Shown in pieces: positions 33,689 through 46,000 of a DNA stretch of 64,000 nt (positions are counted from its first letter, which is position 1; each line of letters begins with the position of its first letter). The notes beneath the pieces are model-generated. The model had not been told where the DNA came from and did not search any database. It worked only from the letters and a program-made list of their open reading frames with translations. Made by a program: the position numbers and the translations under genes. Origin of the DNA: Bryoerythrophyllum caledonicum (taxonomy: Eukaryota > Streptophyta > Bryopsida > Pottiales > Pottiaceae); NCBI GenBank assembly GCA_963971425.1, contig OZ020525.1, positions 7,857,560 to 7,921,559 of the forward strand, written 5' to 3'.

Positions 33689-36600
33689 ATGGCTTCTTCT
33701 TCCCAGGCTCCAGCATCTTCACTTGTTTTTCTTCGTGCCAGTGGCATAGGCGTGCCACTTACTTGTCGTTTAGATATTGATGGCGTTGCATCGGTGACTT
33801 CCTTGTTATTGAGTCTCAGATTTTCTTTCTTGCAGGACAGTATCTACATTGAGGAAGAAGTCTACGACGAGGCAACCTCAGAGCTCACTCATACCATCGC
33901 TATGCAGCACGTTGTGGACGTGGGATCGCAGAGAGTGTGGAAACTTCCCCCAGGTAAGTATCGGGTATATGGACTCTTAGATTCTGCAATCTCTACCCCA
34001 ACCCATGTCCATACTCCTCATAGATCGTCGTCATGCAGCATGCACACTCCACTCCCAGCTGGAGTTAGAGTCAAGGTTGAACCTGGTACAGAGAGCGTAG
34101 TGATCATGTCCTCGGATGATGAGTCCCCCTCTCAGACAAGTTGTCAACCAGAGTTTTCTACCCCATCGTCTCGTCCCCCTCCGGTTACCACTCCTATGTT
34201 GTGCCTACCTAGGACTACCACACCGACATCGTATTCTTCCACATCTCGTACACCACTGTCATGCCCTCTTGATCGTTCAATGGGCTCCTCTGTACTTAGT
34301 GTTCTATCGTGCTTGAGACAGCTGCGTCAACGTCCAGGTTGTAAGAATCCCTTGAAACTTCTAGACTACGATAGAATGCGCCATGTGAAAGTGGACTATC
34401 TTCCCCACCAATTTAATGGCGATGTTATTTTTGAGCTTCCTCCTGCGCAACCGTCGGCGTCATCTACTCAAGCAAAGTTCATGCATGGTATGGACAAGAG
34501 ATACGATGGACACGTGTGGACGAAGACTATCACAACGAATATCATCAATGACGACGGACTACATTTTCGGACTTCCAAGTGTGTCGGGCACCTACGATGC
34601 GACTATCCTGATTGTGAATTCCTTCGAAGAGACCATCGAACGGCACCGTTTAATGTTACAGAATTCGAAGGAATTACGCCGCATCCATTTACTCCATGAC
34701 AGGTACCTCCTTTGGGCTCAACATTGGTCTGCAAAATATGTCGCATGCCTCCCTCATGTCTTGCACCCTGCCCTGCTATAGTTTATTATGTTTCAAGCAA
34801 GCACAATATCACACGTGCTTGTATTCATCTAGGGTCACACAACCATCCCGTAAGAGTAGGGGATTATCGAGATGTCAAGGAGCGTATCAACTCCTTAATT
34901 AGTGATCAAATTCAAAGAACCCCTCTTGCTACTAAAAGTTCAATAGTTTTAGAGGCGAGTAAGGACCTCGTGGGAGAGTTCTTGTTGCGCAAAGAGGACG
35001 ATCCAGAGAGACAACTAAGTTTTGAGGAGTTAGTTCCAATGTTAGATAAGTGCAAGGACATGGGATCTCCAAGTATTCGTAACAAAGTGGTCTCATTCCG
35101 ATATCTTAAGAAGTATGGCGTATTAGACAGCATCACGAGGTTACGGGGATTGAGCAATTGGGCATTTGTTCAGAAGAACATGTTTCCAGGACAAGGTGAT
35201 GATTCAGAAAAGGTATTCATCTTCAAGATGTCCGAAGTTGGACCGGGTTCTGGCGTGGATTTGGTCAAGCGTATGCAAAAAGGCGGTGACCAGGAACACG
35301 CATGGTTGATGTTTGATCATGTAAAACGTGTAAAGCAGTGGACAACTATGGCCTGCCATGTGTATGACGCCACCTATTGTTGTGTCATGAGCATTGCCTG
35401 CTGTGATATGCAGTCGGAGGATGCGGCAGCGCAGATGTTATTCTGGAAAAATCTCAACGCTGTAATGGCTCGACATGGACTTCCGTCACCTCAATTCAAA
35501 GGTTTCATGGCAGACAGTGCCCAAGCTAATTGGAATGTTGTTCAGATTATTTATGGTAGCGGCAACAAGGACGAAGTAATGGTCGATAAAGAACGCACGT
35601 GTCAATTCCACTGGGCACAATCAATGGTGAAGCATTCTGACAAGTTCATCACGGAAGGACCTTTACGAGAGCAACACAAGGCACTGTGCCACCAGTACAG
35701 GAAGGCAAGCACAATGGAAGAGGCTGATAGATTATACCAATCTATTCGTGCATGGTGGGCTTCGTCGGCAGCAGTCTCGAAAAGCGGATTTCAACACCTT
35801 GATCTATGGTTGGCATTCTGGCACTTCCGTTATCGACAATGGGGTGGATTCATGACTCAGGTATTTTTTCATCGTTTATTTATAATTTTGGTGCTTTCAT
35901 ATATAGTTTCCCTAATAAATGTGCTTGTTTGTATACAGAGCATCTCTGAAGATGAACTTGCGGAAATGCCCTCTTGTAATCTTGCTGAATCCATCCACAA
36001 CAAATGGAAGCAAGCTTCGGGCAATAACGGTGGAGATTTGTATGTCGCAATCGTAGACGATTATGTTCGGGCTTTTCTTCAGGTAGTTAATTATTATCAA
36101 TTTTTGAAAGGTAGTGCTGGAGGGACAGGTCCGAGCAAAGAAGAGTTGAAGCTTCGTGCTGCCGAACGAAAAGCCCAAAAGACGGGCGATCCACGCGTTC
36201 TAGGGGATTCTATGATGGATATGCCGGGGGCAGATGAATTTTGCACGCGTGATTCTTATATGCAAGGCGCGGAGGTGTTTGGCACACACAAGCGCAAAGC
36301 AAATTTACCTCTTGGAGCCGATGATGAATCACATCGTCCCGATAGAGTAAACCATTCCCATCCCCGATACTCCTCTAGACGACTTCGGTCTTCGTCAATT
36401 CCTTTGCCCATTATTGACGAAGATGATGGTGTTTCCCATGACGAGGTTTCACCATCACAACCGCCGAATCCAATCCCGACTGCGTCTCTAGTGTGTAGGG
36501 CTGGAATTCGCCCTGTAACGGCAGTTCAAGAGACCCATGCTAATCTAACCCAATGGCATATTGCTCGTGTGCCGACAAACTCGGCTAAGAAATGTTGGGC

Positions 36601-37403
36601 GCAACGTGGGGGAGTTAGAAAGAAACGCACGGAGAGGATTGTGAGACAAGGAAAGCCAACTTCTGCACCTACCTACACTAGCAAATTCGAATGTAGAGCA
36701 AAGAGCACCTATGAAGACACTGACTTCTACTTCTGCAACGATGATACCGACCGTTGTGTGAAGGGTCTAAGACGTCCATGGGTGTGCGGCGAAAAGCCTC
36801 CTATTCCAGAAGTTTGTCCTGTTATGATTGGCACAAATCTCACTTGCGGTGAGATTGTGGACTTACAACTAGCCGGATTTCAACTCCCTCAGAAGGAACC
36901 AATATCCCCGAGGCGCCTCTTCTCAACAGGTAGTCTACCATTGGACCTCAACTCCGTTTCCGTCCCCCGACCATCCTGACAAGTATCCTGCGAAAAGGAG
37001 TGGAAAGAATTTAAAGCGCTCTTCCGCCAAGCCCAATACGAATCAAAGACGGTCAATGGGATCAGCCGAACTCCTCACTGCATCAATTACTTCGGTGCGC
37101 ATGGTTCCTCAGCCTGGCTTTGGGTGCATCATCACACTAAACTCATATAGCTCCCCTCATGAGACATCATATATGATCACGGTGAGCGCATTTCCCCACT
37201 GTACATGTCCAGCCTTTACGAAGACCATGAACGAATTTCGAGGACAGAGTCCGTTCACATATTGCAAGCATCTGTACTTCATATTCTTGAAGATTTATAA
37301 ACTTCAACAAGAAGTCCACTTCTTCATTCATGCACCCTCTTTCAGCTTCAACGAGGTGAAACTAGTCCTTGAAAGTGGCATTCTGGCACATTCTGGAGTT
37401 TAG
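33689..37403 (+). pseudogene. MULE-type transposase with SWIM zinc finger
   Basis: Starts at ATG 33689 (MASSSQAPASSLVFLRASGI). A region with Cys/His pairs (GHLRCDYPDCEFLRRDHRT; CKICRMPPSCLAPC; CIHLGSHNHPVR) looks like a WRKY/GCM1-type DNA-binding finger. The catalytic core shows a first Asp in HVYDATYCCVM (about 35366), a second in FKGFMADSAQANW (about 35510), the MULE C-x2-H motif CQFHWAQSMVKH, and Glu in CNLAESIHNKWKQ. A GT-AG intron of 78 nt (35861-35938) is free of stops and a multiple of three. At the C-terminus PHCTCPAFTKTMN...YCKHLYF fits SWIM (CxC...CxH). Breaks: an in-frame TGA at 34697-34699 and a frame change near 36940-36980 before the SWIM part, though an unseen intron could explain either. 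It cuts and pastes the element. Confidence 0.8.
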
Positions 37404-37984
37404 AATAGAATACCTACTTCTATTATTTTTGTAATGCGTACTCTCTTGTTTCCGAGAGGGTACTTGATTGTCATTTTCAGAGACTATACTGAAATAATTT
37501 TAAATGAGGAATATCTATAATCGTTACCTCCATATTGTCTCCCAACAAAGCATTATACCTATTATTAGAAATATATCCTTGCGGTGTTCGAGAGTATAGT
37601 TGCTCATTTTTACCCTCTGCGTTCTACAAATATTAGTTTTTATGGAACTGATGTGATGTACCCTCTCGGAAACGAGAGGGTACATCACCGACGCAGTTGT
37701 CTATAACCAAAACCACTATTTTGAGAGATTGAGAAAATCATTATGAGTTTTCAAATTTTAAAAAAGTAGTCACTTATGCCTTCCAAAATTAGCATTTAAG
37801 ACATAAAGGGAAAGAAGTACTGGAAACTTTGTAAATTTAGATAAAATAATTCCACGGTCTTAGGTCCCAAAAATACATTTGTTCAAAAAATAAAACCCCC
37901 TCTAAAAATAACTTTGCCATATTCGCAGAATATTCTATTATTATTAGATTATTCAGCGAATATTTTCTGCTCTCCACGACACAA
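37404..37984. repeat. MULE 3' non-coding region with hairpins
   Basis: AT-rich 3' flank of the transposase. It holds a perfect inverted repeat at 37654-37687 (TGATGTACCCTCTCG, loop GAAA, CGAGAGGGTACATCA) and an imperfect one at 37438-37464 (GTACTCTCTTG / CCGAGAGGGTAC). Both use the same core as the satellite at the other end of the transposon. No ORF. Confidence 0.8.
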
Positions 37985-38040
37985 TTTTCTGCTCATCGCT
38001 CTCCGCTCACCGCTCACCGCTCACATACAAGACACCTCCG
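37985..38040 (-). repeat. MULE right terminal inverted repeat
   Basis: 37985-38026 (TTTTCTGCTCATCGCTCTCC, then GCTCACCGCTCACCGCTCACAT) is the inverted partner of 28328-28369. The following 14 bases lead to the target duplication TACGTGGTG at 38041-38049. Confidence 0.8.
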
Positions 38041-38049
38041 TACGTGGTG

Positions 38050-39108
38050 TACCCACCCTTCGAGCTGTTAGACCTTCCTTCACCTCAGAATTAGCTAAAG
38101 AAATAGTACGTCGTGGGATCGCCTCGCTATTAGCCTCGGGTACCCGATTCCCACTCCTTTTCTTCAGGGAACAAAATCCTCCTCCTATTACTCCGATCGT
38201 CACCTCGCAAAGGGGTTAGTTGGATCTCCTTTCTTCTCTCAAGATAATCCGAGCTGTTAGAGTCGGTCTCGACTTACTGCCCTTAAGTCAAACCAGTCTA
38301 CTCCGTCCTCAATACGAAGGGTTGATGGTGTGAAGTGCTCCTATGGATCAACCTATCCGACCAAATGTTGATGCGTCTGGGATCTAGAGTACATCTTCAC
38401 AATCGATGACATACTGCCGCCGACCGGTCACACAAGACATATCAAGACTCCTTCCACACCCGTCACTCCCACCTCGTCTGCCCCTAGCCACTTATAATCT
38501 CACCTGTTATTCCCCTCCACCACGACTAATCTACTTGAGGGAACAAGGAAACAATCACAAGGGGTCAGAGTTAGAGTCACGCCCAACTAACCATCTAACC
38601 ATCTCACCTGTTATTCCCATCCACCACGACTAATCTATTTGATGGAACAAGGAAACAATGACTCGACGGTTAGTATGGACTTGAGGAGTGGACTACTTGA
38701 GATGGTACTCACAGTCATATAGAATCCGAGCTCTCCAACCGTCGAAGGTTTTCTGAGAGCGTAGGTTTAGAATTGAACTGAAAGCAAGTACACACATCAA
38801 GCAGTGAAGAGAGAGGCCACGAGACTCCTCTCTTATATTGCGAAGGACTCACACAAGAGTCCAAACTCAAACGATACCTTCTAACTAAAAACGGTGACAA
38901 TAACTACTCTTGGCGGCGGTGCTGCCACTACACACGACGTGCACCGTCAGAGGTCACTTATTACACGAAAACCAAGGCAAAACCAAGTCAAAACCAAAGT
39001 CAACCGGGGGCCAAATCCCGGACTGAACAGTGACCTACAAACCAAGATCATGGCCTACTTCTGGGCGAGATCCTCGAGCCTCTTCTGCTCCTCCCTCCTC
39101 TTGCGCTT
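38050..39108. other. Element C region downstream of accessory ORF
   Basis: About 1 kb without a credible gene. The phrase TCACCTGTTATTCCC(C/A)TCCACCACGACTAATCTA occurs twice (about 38499 and 38604), a direct repeat of about 105-bp spacing. It probably contains the 3' UTR or LTR of element C. Confidence 0.45.
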
Positions 39109-41043
39109 CTAGGAACTCCGGCTTGAAGTCCGGGTGGGCGCGGTTGCAGCAAGTGCGACCAATGGCACAAACACATCGGTGGAAGGCGTGGGTTGGCCAA
39201 TCGTTGCCCTCAACAAGGATTCCCTCGAATGTAAGGAGGAATCCGGGCCATCCGAGGTGATTGATACGGTAGTCATGCCCGGATGTGGCCCGGATCGTGT
39301 CGGAGGGGTCGATGCCTCACTCGGGGTGCCCATGATGATATCCCGGCCGGATATCTGTCCTGGAGTGTACAAGTAAGAGGAACTCTCACTTGCAGTCTTC
39401 CCAATGTGAAGCCCGCTCTGCAAAGGGGCCACCATCGGCGTAGTGCGCACGGAATCACCGAATGACAGCTGGCGAGGGTGCACAGGAAGTGGTGGCTCCA
39501 TCGCAACCCCCCGGCGTTCCTTCCAACTGCTCTGCATCGGTGCGGTGACCTCCGAAGGGAATGGTCCTGCCGGGACCCTCGAGCTCACAAGTGGAGGGGG
39601 CAGATCCGGGCTGTCAAGGTCCACCACTTCCTTCTCCTTCCGTGGGCCGTGATGGCCGAGGTGACGCTCCTCTGGGTTGGTCTCCGAACCCGAGTCTTCA
39701 TCCTTGCCGGAACTGTCGGAGTCTTCCACAAACTTGGGTAGAATGTGAGTGAGATTACTCACCAATAACCGCATGTTGGCATAAGCCGCCTCAACCTTCA
39801 CGGTTTGCTCCATCACGAAAGCAATCACCCGCTTGCTGGAAATGTAGTCATCCCTCTCCAATCGAGCATCGAACATCTTGGCTTTAAGTACCACATCTAC
39901 GGGGAAACGTAGTGCTTCGTCTACTTGCTGTAATGCTCACGCCGAGGCATTGGCTTGGAGAAGAGCTGCCTTGCAACTTCTCTCTGCCTCCAACGCTCAA
40001 CTCCTTACCTTTGTCACCTCAAGCGTTAGTCGGTTAACCTTCTGCTCCATGAGGCGAAGATCGCCAACTCCTCTGACCTTCTCCTTGATCGCAGCAATCA
40101 ACCCTTCACGTGGAGGGTTACCCACCAAGCTGCTTGCTTGTCCCAAGGTCCTATCCGAGTCTTCCACATATACACGAATGGCCTCGAGTAGCTCGAAGGC
40201 CGGGTAAGACTTGCCTCCAAGTTGTGCCGGTCCGGTGGCTGCGGCACGTATGGCTGCGCGGGTGCGGGTGGAGGGGGCTCCTCCCTGTCTCTGTCTCTGG
40301 CGCTTGGGGGGTGGTACAATCTCCTCTCCTGACTATGATGAGCTGCTCCCTCCTTCAGACCCCGGTTCGGGTTCTGATTCTATCCCTTCGAACTTCTTCA
40401 TCATCAGTGGCGTTTCGTACGCCATGTCCTCCTCCGGAGTTGTCTCCTTGAAATGGTGATATAGGTGGATCAGAAATGGGCAGAGGGGTGCACGCTTCAC
40501 ATTGTGAATGCTCCTGGTCAAACGAATCACCACATCCTTCACGATGATGGCCCAATTCACCACTCTCTCGCCAAGGTAGGAGCCATACACGGTGTTCGCG
40601 AGAGTAACCGTCACTCGGGTAGGTTTCTCGGGGTGTAAGATTGGTACGAGGAATGCGAAGATCCTCCTGGCGCGGGGGTCTGCGCAATCTTGTACCGCGT
40701 AACCATTCTTCGCGTCTTTGTTGCCGAACCTCCCCTTGGCATACTCCTCCTTCTTCGTATTTGTCCATCCCGCCCCTTGTCGTGGAAAGCCGTACACCTC
40801 TTGCCACCTCCCCATGGTCCATCTATCCGGACAAGCCCAGATACTATCTCCATTGGGCTCGAGTAAAGGATCTTGCCTCATCTCCTGCACGGTTGATTTC
40901 ACCCAAAAACTCCAACAGAACTCCATTAGAGAAAGACATCCCATGCAAAGGAGATCCTCTTTGAGCTCAGTGAGCTCAAGGATATCTTTGGGTATGACTG
41001 GGGTAATGTCCTTCTTCCCTGATGGCACCAAGTTGGAGGCCAT
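39109..41043 (-). pseudogene. Accessory ORF (element C)
   Basis: Best start is the ATG at 41043 (MASNLVPSGKKDITPVIPKD); the frame is open further up only through a TTG. The N-terminal part to 40333 has LKEDLLCMGCLSLMEFCWSF, GRWQEVYGFPRQGAGWTNTK, PEKPTRVTVTLANTVYGSYL, VVNWAIIVKDVVIRLTRSIH and an acidic end. The C-terminal part (about 40210 to 39109) has AFELLEAIRVYVEDSDRTLG, helical LRLMEQKVNRLTLEVTKVRS, then two TGA codons, then FPVDVVLKAKMFDARLERDD and a Pro/Ser-rich tail. The layout matches the element B ORF and broadly the element D ORF. Damage is mostly nonsense codons, with one break near 40320. No function is known. Confidence 0.68.
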
Positions 41044-41071
41044 TTGATTCGGGGGGCTTGATCCTCGCCTG

Positions 41072-41505
41072 ATGCTCTCCTTTAAGATGGCCCGGATGCT
41101 ACCACAAACTGGAGTGCACAAGCTGGCCCGGATCTACCACCACGAGCTGGAGTGCACAAGGCTGGCCCGGAGATACCACCACGAGCTGATGTGCACAAGG
41201 CTGGCCTGGATCTACCAACACGAGCTAGAGTGCACAAGGCTTGCCCGGACTCTCTTGAGCTAGAGTGCACAAAGCTGGCTCGGAGCTATCACCACGAGCT
41301 GGAGTGCACAAAGCTGGCCCGGATCTACCAACACGAGTTGGAGTACACAAGGCTGGCCCGGATCTACCAACATGAACTGGAGTGCACAAAGCTGGCTCGG
41401 ATCTACCACCACGAGCTGGAGTACACAAGGCTGGCCTGGAGATACCACCACGAGCTGGAGTGCACAAGGTTGGCCCGGAGATACGACCACGAGCTGGTTC
41501 AACCG
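41072..41505. repeat. 39-bp tandem repeat
   Basis: About eleven copies of a 39-bp unit of type CACGAGCTGGAGTGCACAAG then GCTGGCCCGGATCTACCAA. Being 13 codons long, it leaves open frames on both strands (HELECTRLARIYQ on plus), which are not evidence for a gene. It lies immediately upstream of the element C accessory ORF start. Confidence 0.92.
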
Positions 41506-42543
41506 GTTGAGAGTTTCTTACCTTGGCCGTATAGTGGTCATAAGCGGAGGTGCTCTTCACGTCTCCTTCAAGCTGCGCCAACCTTGTCTGGTGATGATCC
41601 TCCTCGTGCTCTTTGCGTCCGCTGGCTGCTCCTTTGCCCTGCTTCTGGCTTCGTCTTGCTAGTGTGTATGCTGGTTCGGAGCCTCTTGTGTATGCTGGCC
41701 CGGAGCCTCTTGTGTATACTGGCCCGGAGCCTCTTGTGTATGCTGGCTCGGAGCTTCTTGTGTATGCTGGCTCGGAGCCTCTCCCTCACTGGATCCTGGT
41801 GCTCACCCTCTCGCTGGACCGGTGCTCACCCTCTCGCTGGTACTCACTCGCTAGCTGGCCCGGAGCCTCGTGCTCACCCACTCGCTGGATCTCACTCGCT
41901 AGCTGGCCCGGAGCCTCGTGCTCACCCACTCGCTGGATCGGTGTTTACCCTCTTGCTGGTACTCACTCGCTAGCTGGCCCAGAGCCTCGTGCTCACCCAC
42001 TCGCTGGATCGGTGTTTACCCTCTTGCTGGTACTCACTCGCTAGCTGGCCCGGAGCCTCGTGCTCACCACCTTGCTGGATCTCCCTTGCCGGCTGCTGTG
42101 ATGATCCTCTTCGTCGAGCTGGCCTTTATGCCCGGTGGTCCACACCGTGGGAACCTTCCCGGTCTCTTCCCGTCCCGCTTCTTCTCACCTTCCGGGCCAG
42201 ATTCGGGTGGTGTCCATCTTCCGGGCCAGATTCGGTCTCCTTCCTTCTTCCGGGCCAGATTCGGGTTTGTGCGGGTTGGCCCGGATGATGGCCTTCCTTG
42301 ACTCTTGGTCTTCTTGCGGGGTTGGGGCCCGAGGGACTGTTTTTAGACTAGAGTCTAAGTCATAGCTCTAGGTCCTTTCTTGCTACTATTAAGGCTTTTA
42401 TAAAAGCCCCGTATTCCTCCTATTCTAATCTTACTTAAAGATTGATCCCGGGTGGGAATAACCTTCTAGCCTAGCTATCTTATCTAATTTTAATACCTAT
42501 ATGTACCTAACTAAAAAAAACGAAAAATTTGTGGTACGACAAC
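41506..42543. repeat. GGCCCGGA-rich repeat cluster, element C leader
   Basis: Three further repeat types: a 24-bp unit GTGTATGCTGGCCCGGAGCC (about 41665-41790), a unit of about 71 bp with CACTCGCTAGCTGGCCCGGA (41840-42085), and CTTCCGGGCCAGATTCGGGT three times (42188-42265). All share GGCCCGGA or its complement. Sequence 42300-42543 is unique-looking and reaches the presumed element end. Long frames here are repeat artefacts. Confidence 0.8.
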
Positions 42544-43026
42544 AGGGAAAACCAATCAACTAAACCCGAATGTCAGCCAATTCTCAGCACGTTGGTGAGT
42601 AGTGAACGACTCTTGTTCTCGCAGGGTTTACGTGCATGGCCTCGGGACCCCGACACTTCGACACCTCGCTGGGTCCACTAGCATGGCCTCGCCGACATCG
42701 GCAGACTATGTGGAGTGGGGAGGCAGGCACCTAAGTACTGACTCGGTTGTGATCAGACCTCGGGTGTAATGCATAGACCTCACATGTCTCGCTCCGCGCT
42801 AGCATCGCCGATATCGGCAGTAGTCGTGGCTTCACGGGATTAAGCCTTGTTGAACTTCTGCTTGACCTGTTTCATTGAATCAGGGTTTTTGTACCCGTGC
42901 TACCTCCTCTTTGAATCGTTGGTTGAATTGCTTACTCTACAACTCTTGCTCTTTGACCACAGTTTTAAAATTTGTGGTTTTATGCGCTTAACATGCAATT
43001 GATCTAACAAGGCCTTCTTTGTTGCT
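42544..43026. other. Spacer between element C and DGNHR pseudogene
   Basis: About 0.5 kb with no credible ORF. It contains two copies of the palindrome GCCGA(C/T)ATCGGC near 42688 and 42808. It may be 5' flank of the pseudogene. Confidence 0.4.
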
Positions 43027-46000
43027 TCTACACAGCGGTGGATGTCGATTCAGCGACTGTAGGACTTGTTGATACAATGGTGGATCACAAAGAATCATCT
43101 CAGCCTTATATTGGAGTACCTGGTAATTTTTGTTTTTGTCTTCACTTCATGATTTTTTATGAATGATATCCTAATTGATGAAATTGTGCATAGGACTTTA
43201 ACAATGAGGGAGACAAAGACACGCAAGATCATGATTCTATGCCCGTGGAAGACGAAAGTCAATATTTGACAGCCATGTCTGCAGAAGAACTTGGCAAGGA
43301 GATGGACGCCTTGGTGGTAAAGGAGTCTGTTAACACGAATATTGTGTTGAATAAGCTTCGTTTAAAGCCACGGAGCAAGTCCAAGTTAAATATTCCTTTG
43401 TCGCATGCTTCCGCTTGCTGCTATGAGGCCATATCTGAAGAACGATGTAATGGCATTAGGTGCTCACTTCGTAAGTACAGGTTACATAGATGGCCATGGC
43501 GTATTTTACGTGGCCTTGTAGGATAACGAAGGAAGGACACTTGATGTTACGAGTGAGCACTCATCAAATTGGAGTCCGCTGTGGATAAAAGCAAATGAAG
43601 CATTTGAGATAGAGCTACAAAAAGAAGAGGCCTGGAAGCGCTTTTCTAAGAAGATGTTCTTTGTCTGGGATGGCAACCATTGCCTAGCTGCTTAGATGCC
43701 AATTATCAACAGGGATCACGCCAATGATCCCGAGTGGCATTATGCTGTCGAGTCAATTATCCTGGAGGTTGAAGGGCAAGTTGGACCATTGCTTACCGCG
43801 CTTCATCAGGTGAATTGGTAAGAATCTAACCTACTTTGGTGATCACAAAATTGGGCTAGATTATAACTAACAATAATTCAATACTCCAAATAATCATTGT
43901 CTAATGCTTAAACCGCAGCATTTGCATTGTGCAAGGTAAATGTGGATCTCTAACCAAATTTGGTGCAAAGTGTTTGCACCTTGGAACTTGGATGTCTTTT
44001 GAAAATTTCTTTTAAATGCATACAACTGAAAGTAAACAAGTCCTCTCCTATGAATCAAAAAATTAGAGGCCTATAATAACTATTGTCAATATTAAAGATT
44101 TTATTAGACCCAAGACTTGATATGGAGTTGATATGGAAGAAAGGAAGAATTTGGAAAAAATTTCATTCAAATAGTTTAAAGTACTAACAATTCTTTGATT
44201 CTGCAGGAGGAATCAGAATTGCCATGTGAAAATGAGCCTAGTCCATAAGCTATGCCGCATCCAGGAAATTGCCGGTCAGCCACTCCGGTACTTCGAGAAT
44301 CTTGTTTCAAAAGAGGAACTCAATGACGCTGAGAAGAAACAATTGTCCAAGAACCATGGTTGGTACACTCTTACGATGGACGGCCTCATTTCAGTTCTTT
44401 ACCAGGTACAAATCGAATCTCCTTTAGCTGTTCAATTGGTGGACTGTGTTAAATCTGAAGTGGAGCCACTTACGAGAATATGTTTTGTAGGCAATTGGCA
44501 ACTGTTCATCACATTGTAGCACTCTGATGCTAACTACATTGTGAAGCTTGTTATATAGCATCTGATTCATCGTTTTCAATGATCTCTTTTCATTATGAGA
44601 TAGGCAGCACTTATAGGCAGCACTTTTGATTTATGGCATGGACAGTACTTACGATTTTATGACATGGGCAGCACTTAATGGGCAACACAAATGTCTTTAT
44701 TAGTGTACCATTCTGGTACTAGAAATTGGGCTGGGAGTACAACAGTACTCTAGACTACGATGCCGATGTCGGCATCTCATCTGTTTCGATAATACTTCTA
44801 AGTGCCCACCGTGGACGTGCCTTATAATTATTTTGCCCTTGCATGTGTATCATTTTTCATACTACGATATTTGAATATATTATTGTGATTGACCTTTGCT
44901 TCATTGTTTTCAACAAGAGCTTGGAGATGCTGTGGCCCATGCCACAAGGAAATTCAAAGAAAAATACCCGGAGAAATCAAGCGAGTGGACAACCGGTAAG
45001 CTGCACGAGGAAATAGGAAAAGCTGTGGATAAGGTGAAGAGAGAGACCTCTTCTGAATTGAAGAAGCAGCTTCCTATTGCTGATCCAAAGCATACCCTAC
45101 AGTTCCTTGAGCAAGTTAGAAGGCATTACAAAAACCGAGAGGATGATCCAAAAATGTCCCAGGAGAAGTTGTGGTACCTTGCAACGTCTGCAATGGAACC
45201 AGCTATGAAGGTGAAGTAGCTTGAGCGCTGGAACATGCCAGCCTCACTTCAGGTGCTGTGCGGTTTCCAACTTCCAAGGAGCAAATTTGCTGACCATGCA
45301 TTCCCCGAATGGCTCCACTAAGCCACTTCGTGGTCTCAGGTCAGAATTTAGTGAATGTGTAATTCTTTTTTAACCAATTTCATCTTGGTTCTAACAAAAT
45401 CCATGTCCTCAGATTGCCAGCGAGGTTCAAGAGCTATTTGACGCCACATTGTTTGAGCTTGGTATCTCAATTGATTACGAACCGCTTGATGGAGACGTCA
45501 TTCAATCCTTGGCAGACTACGTGGAGCAGAATCGAATTCAGTTGTGGGACTTAGCCTTCCAGCATGAGTTTCAGGGAAAGGGAGTTCATAAAAACCAAAG
45601 CCCGGAGGACCAGATTGGATTGTCACAAACGATTTCCAGGATTCTTTACAGGTATTTCAAGTTCATTCTCTATCCGCGGAAAGTAGTTTCCAAGACTCCG
45701 TCCTTCTTTCCTAGCTATCTCGATAGGCGAGCTGCTAATTGCATGATCACTGACGAGATCGCAAGTAAGTGGTCGAAGGACCACTGGATGCAATGTGGGT
45801 GGTACATTGACTACTCGTTGGACAAGCCACCGTCCTTTGAGATTGACTTGAGGAATAGTATTCAGCCCAATTTGACGAGCACAGAGGTTGTTATTGCTCC
45901 ACCGTCTGCCGAGGCTATAGTGAAGAAGACAGGACGCTCAAAGAGGAAGGCAGAGGACATTGCCGCGGCTACTACAAAGTCCAACTCACAGACAGAAGTT

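Larger units (their letters stand above)
28315..38040 (+). mobile_element. MULE-like DNA transposon with two divergent genes
   Basis: A 9726-bp unit bounded by TACGTGGTG at 28306-28314 and again at 38041-38049, a 9-bp target duplication as made by Mutator-like elements. Just inside are inverted repeats (28328-28369 and 37985-38026; 38 of 42 positions match by eye). Between them lie a minus-strand spliced gene with a DGNHR motif and a plus-strand transposase with MULE-type D...D...CxxH...E and SWIM features. The two start codons face away from each other across a 530-bp intergenic region. Palindromes with the CGAGAGGGTAC core occur near both ends. Confidence 0.8.
38041..42543 (-). mobile_element. 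Element C, right part with accessory ORF
   Basis: Begins with the second copy of the MULE target duplication and ends about GTGGTACGACAACA, a CA end resembling a reversed TGTTGTCGTAC terminus like those of B and left C. It contains a minus-strand accessory ORF and several GGCCCGGA-rich tandem repeats. No gag or pol domain is visible. With 25779-28314 it would make an element of about 7 kb before the MULE inserted. End positions are approximate. Confidence 0.45.

Noticed and set aside
41152..42301. 273- and 143-codon ORFs rich in LARIYQHELE and SLASWPGA repeats
   Set aside because: They come from 39-bp, 24-bp and about 71-bp tandem repeats upstream of the element C ORF. There is no non-repeat domain.
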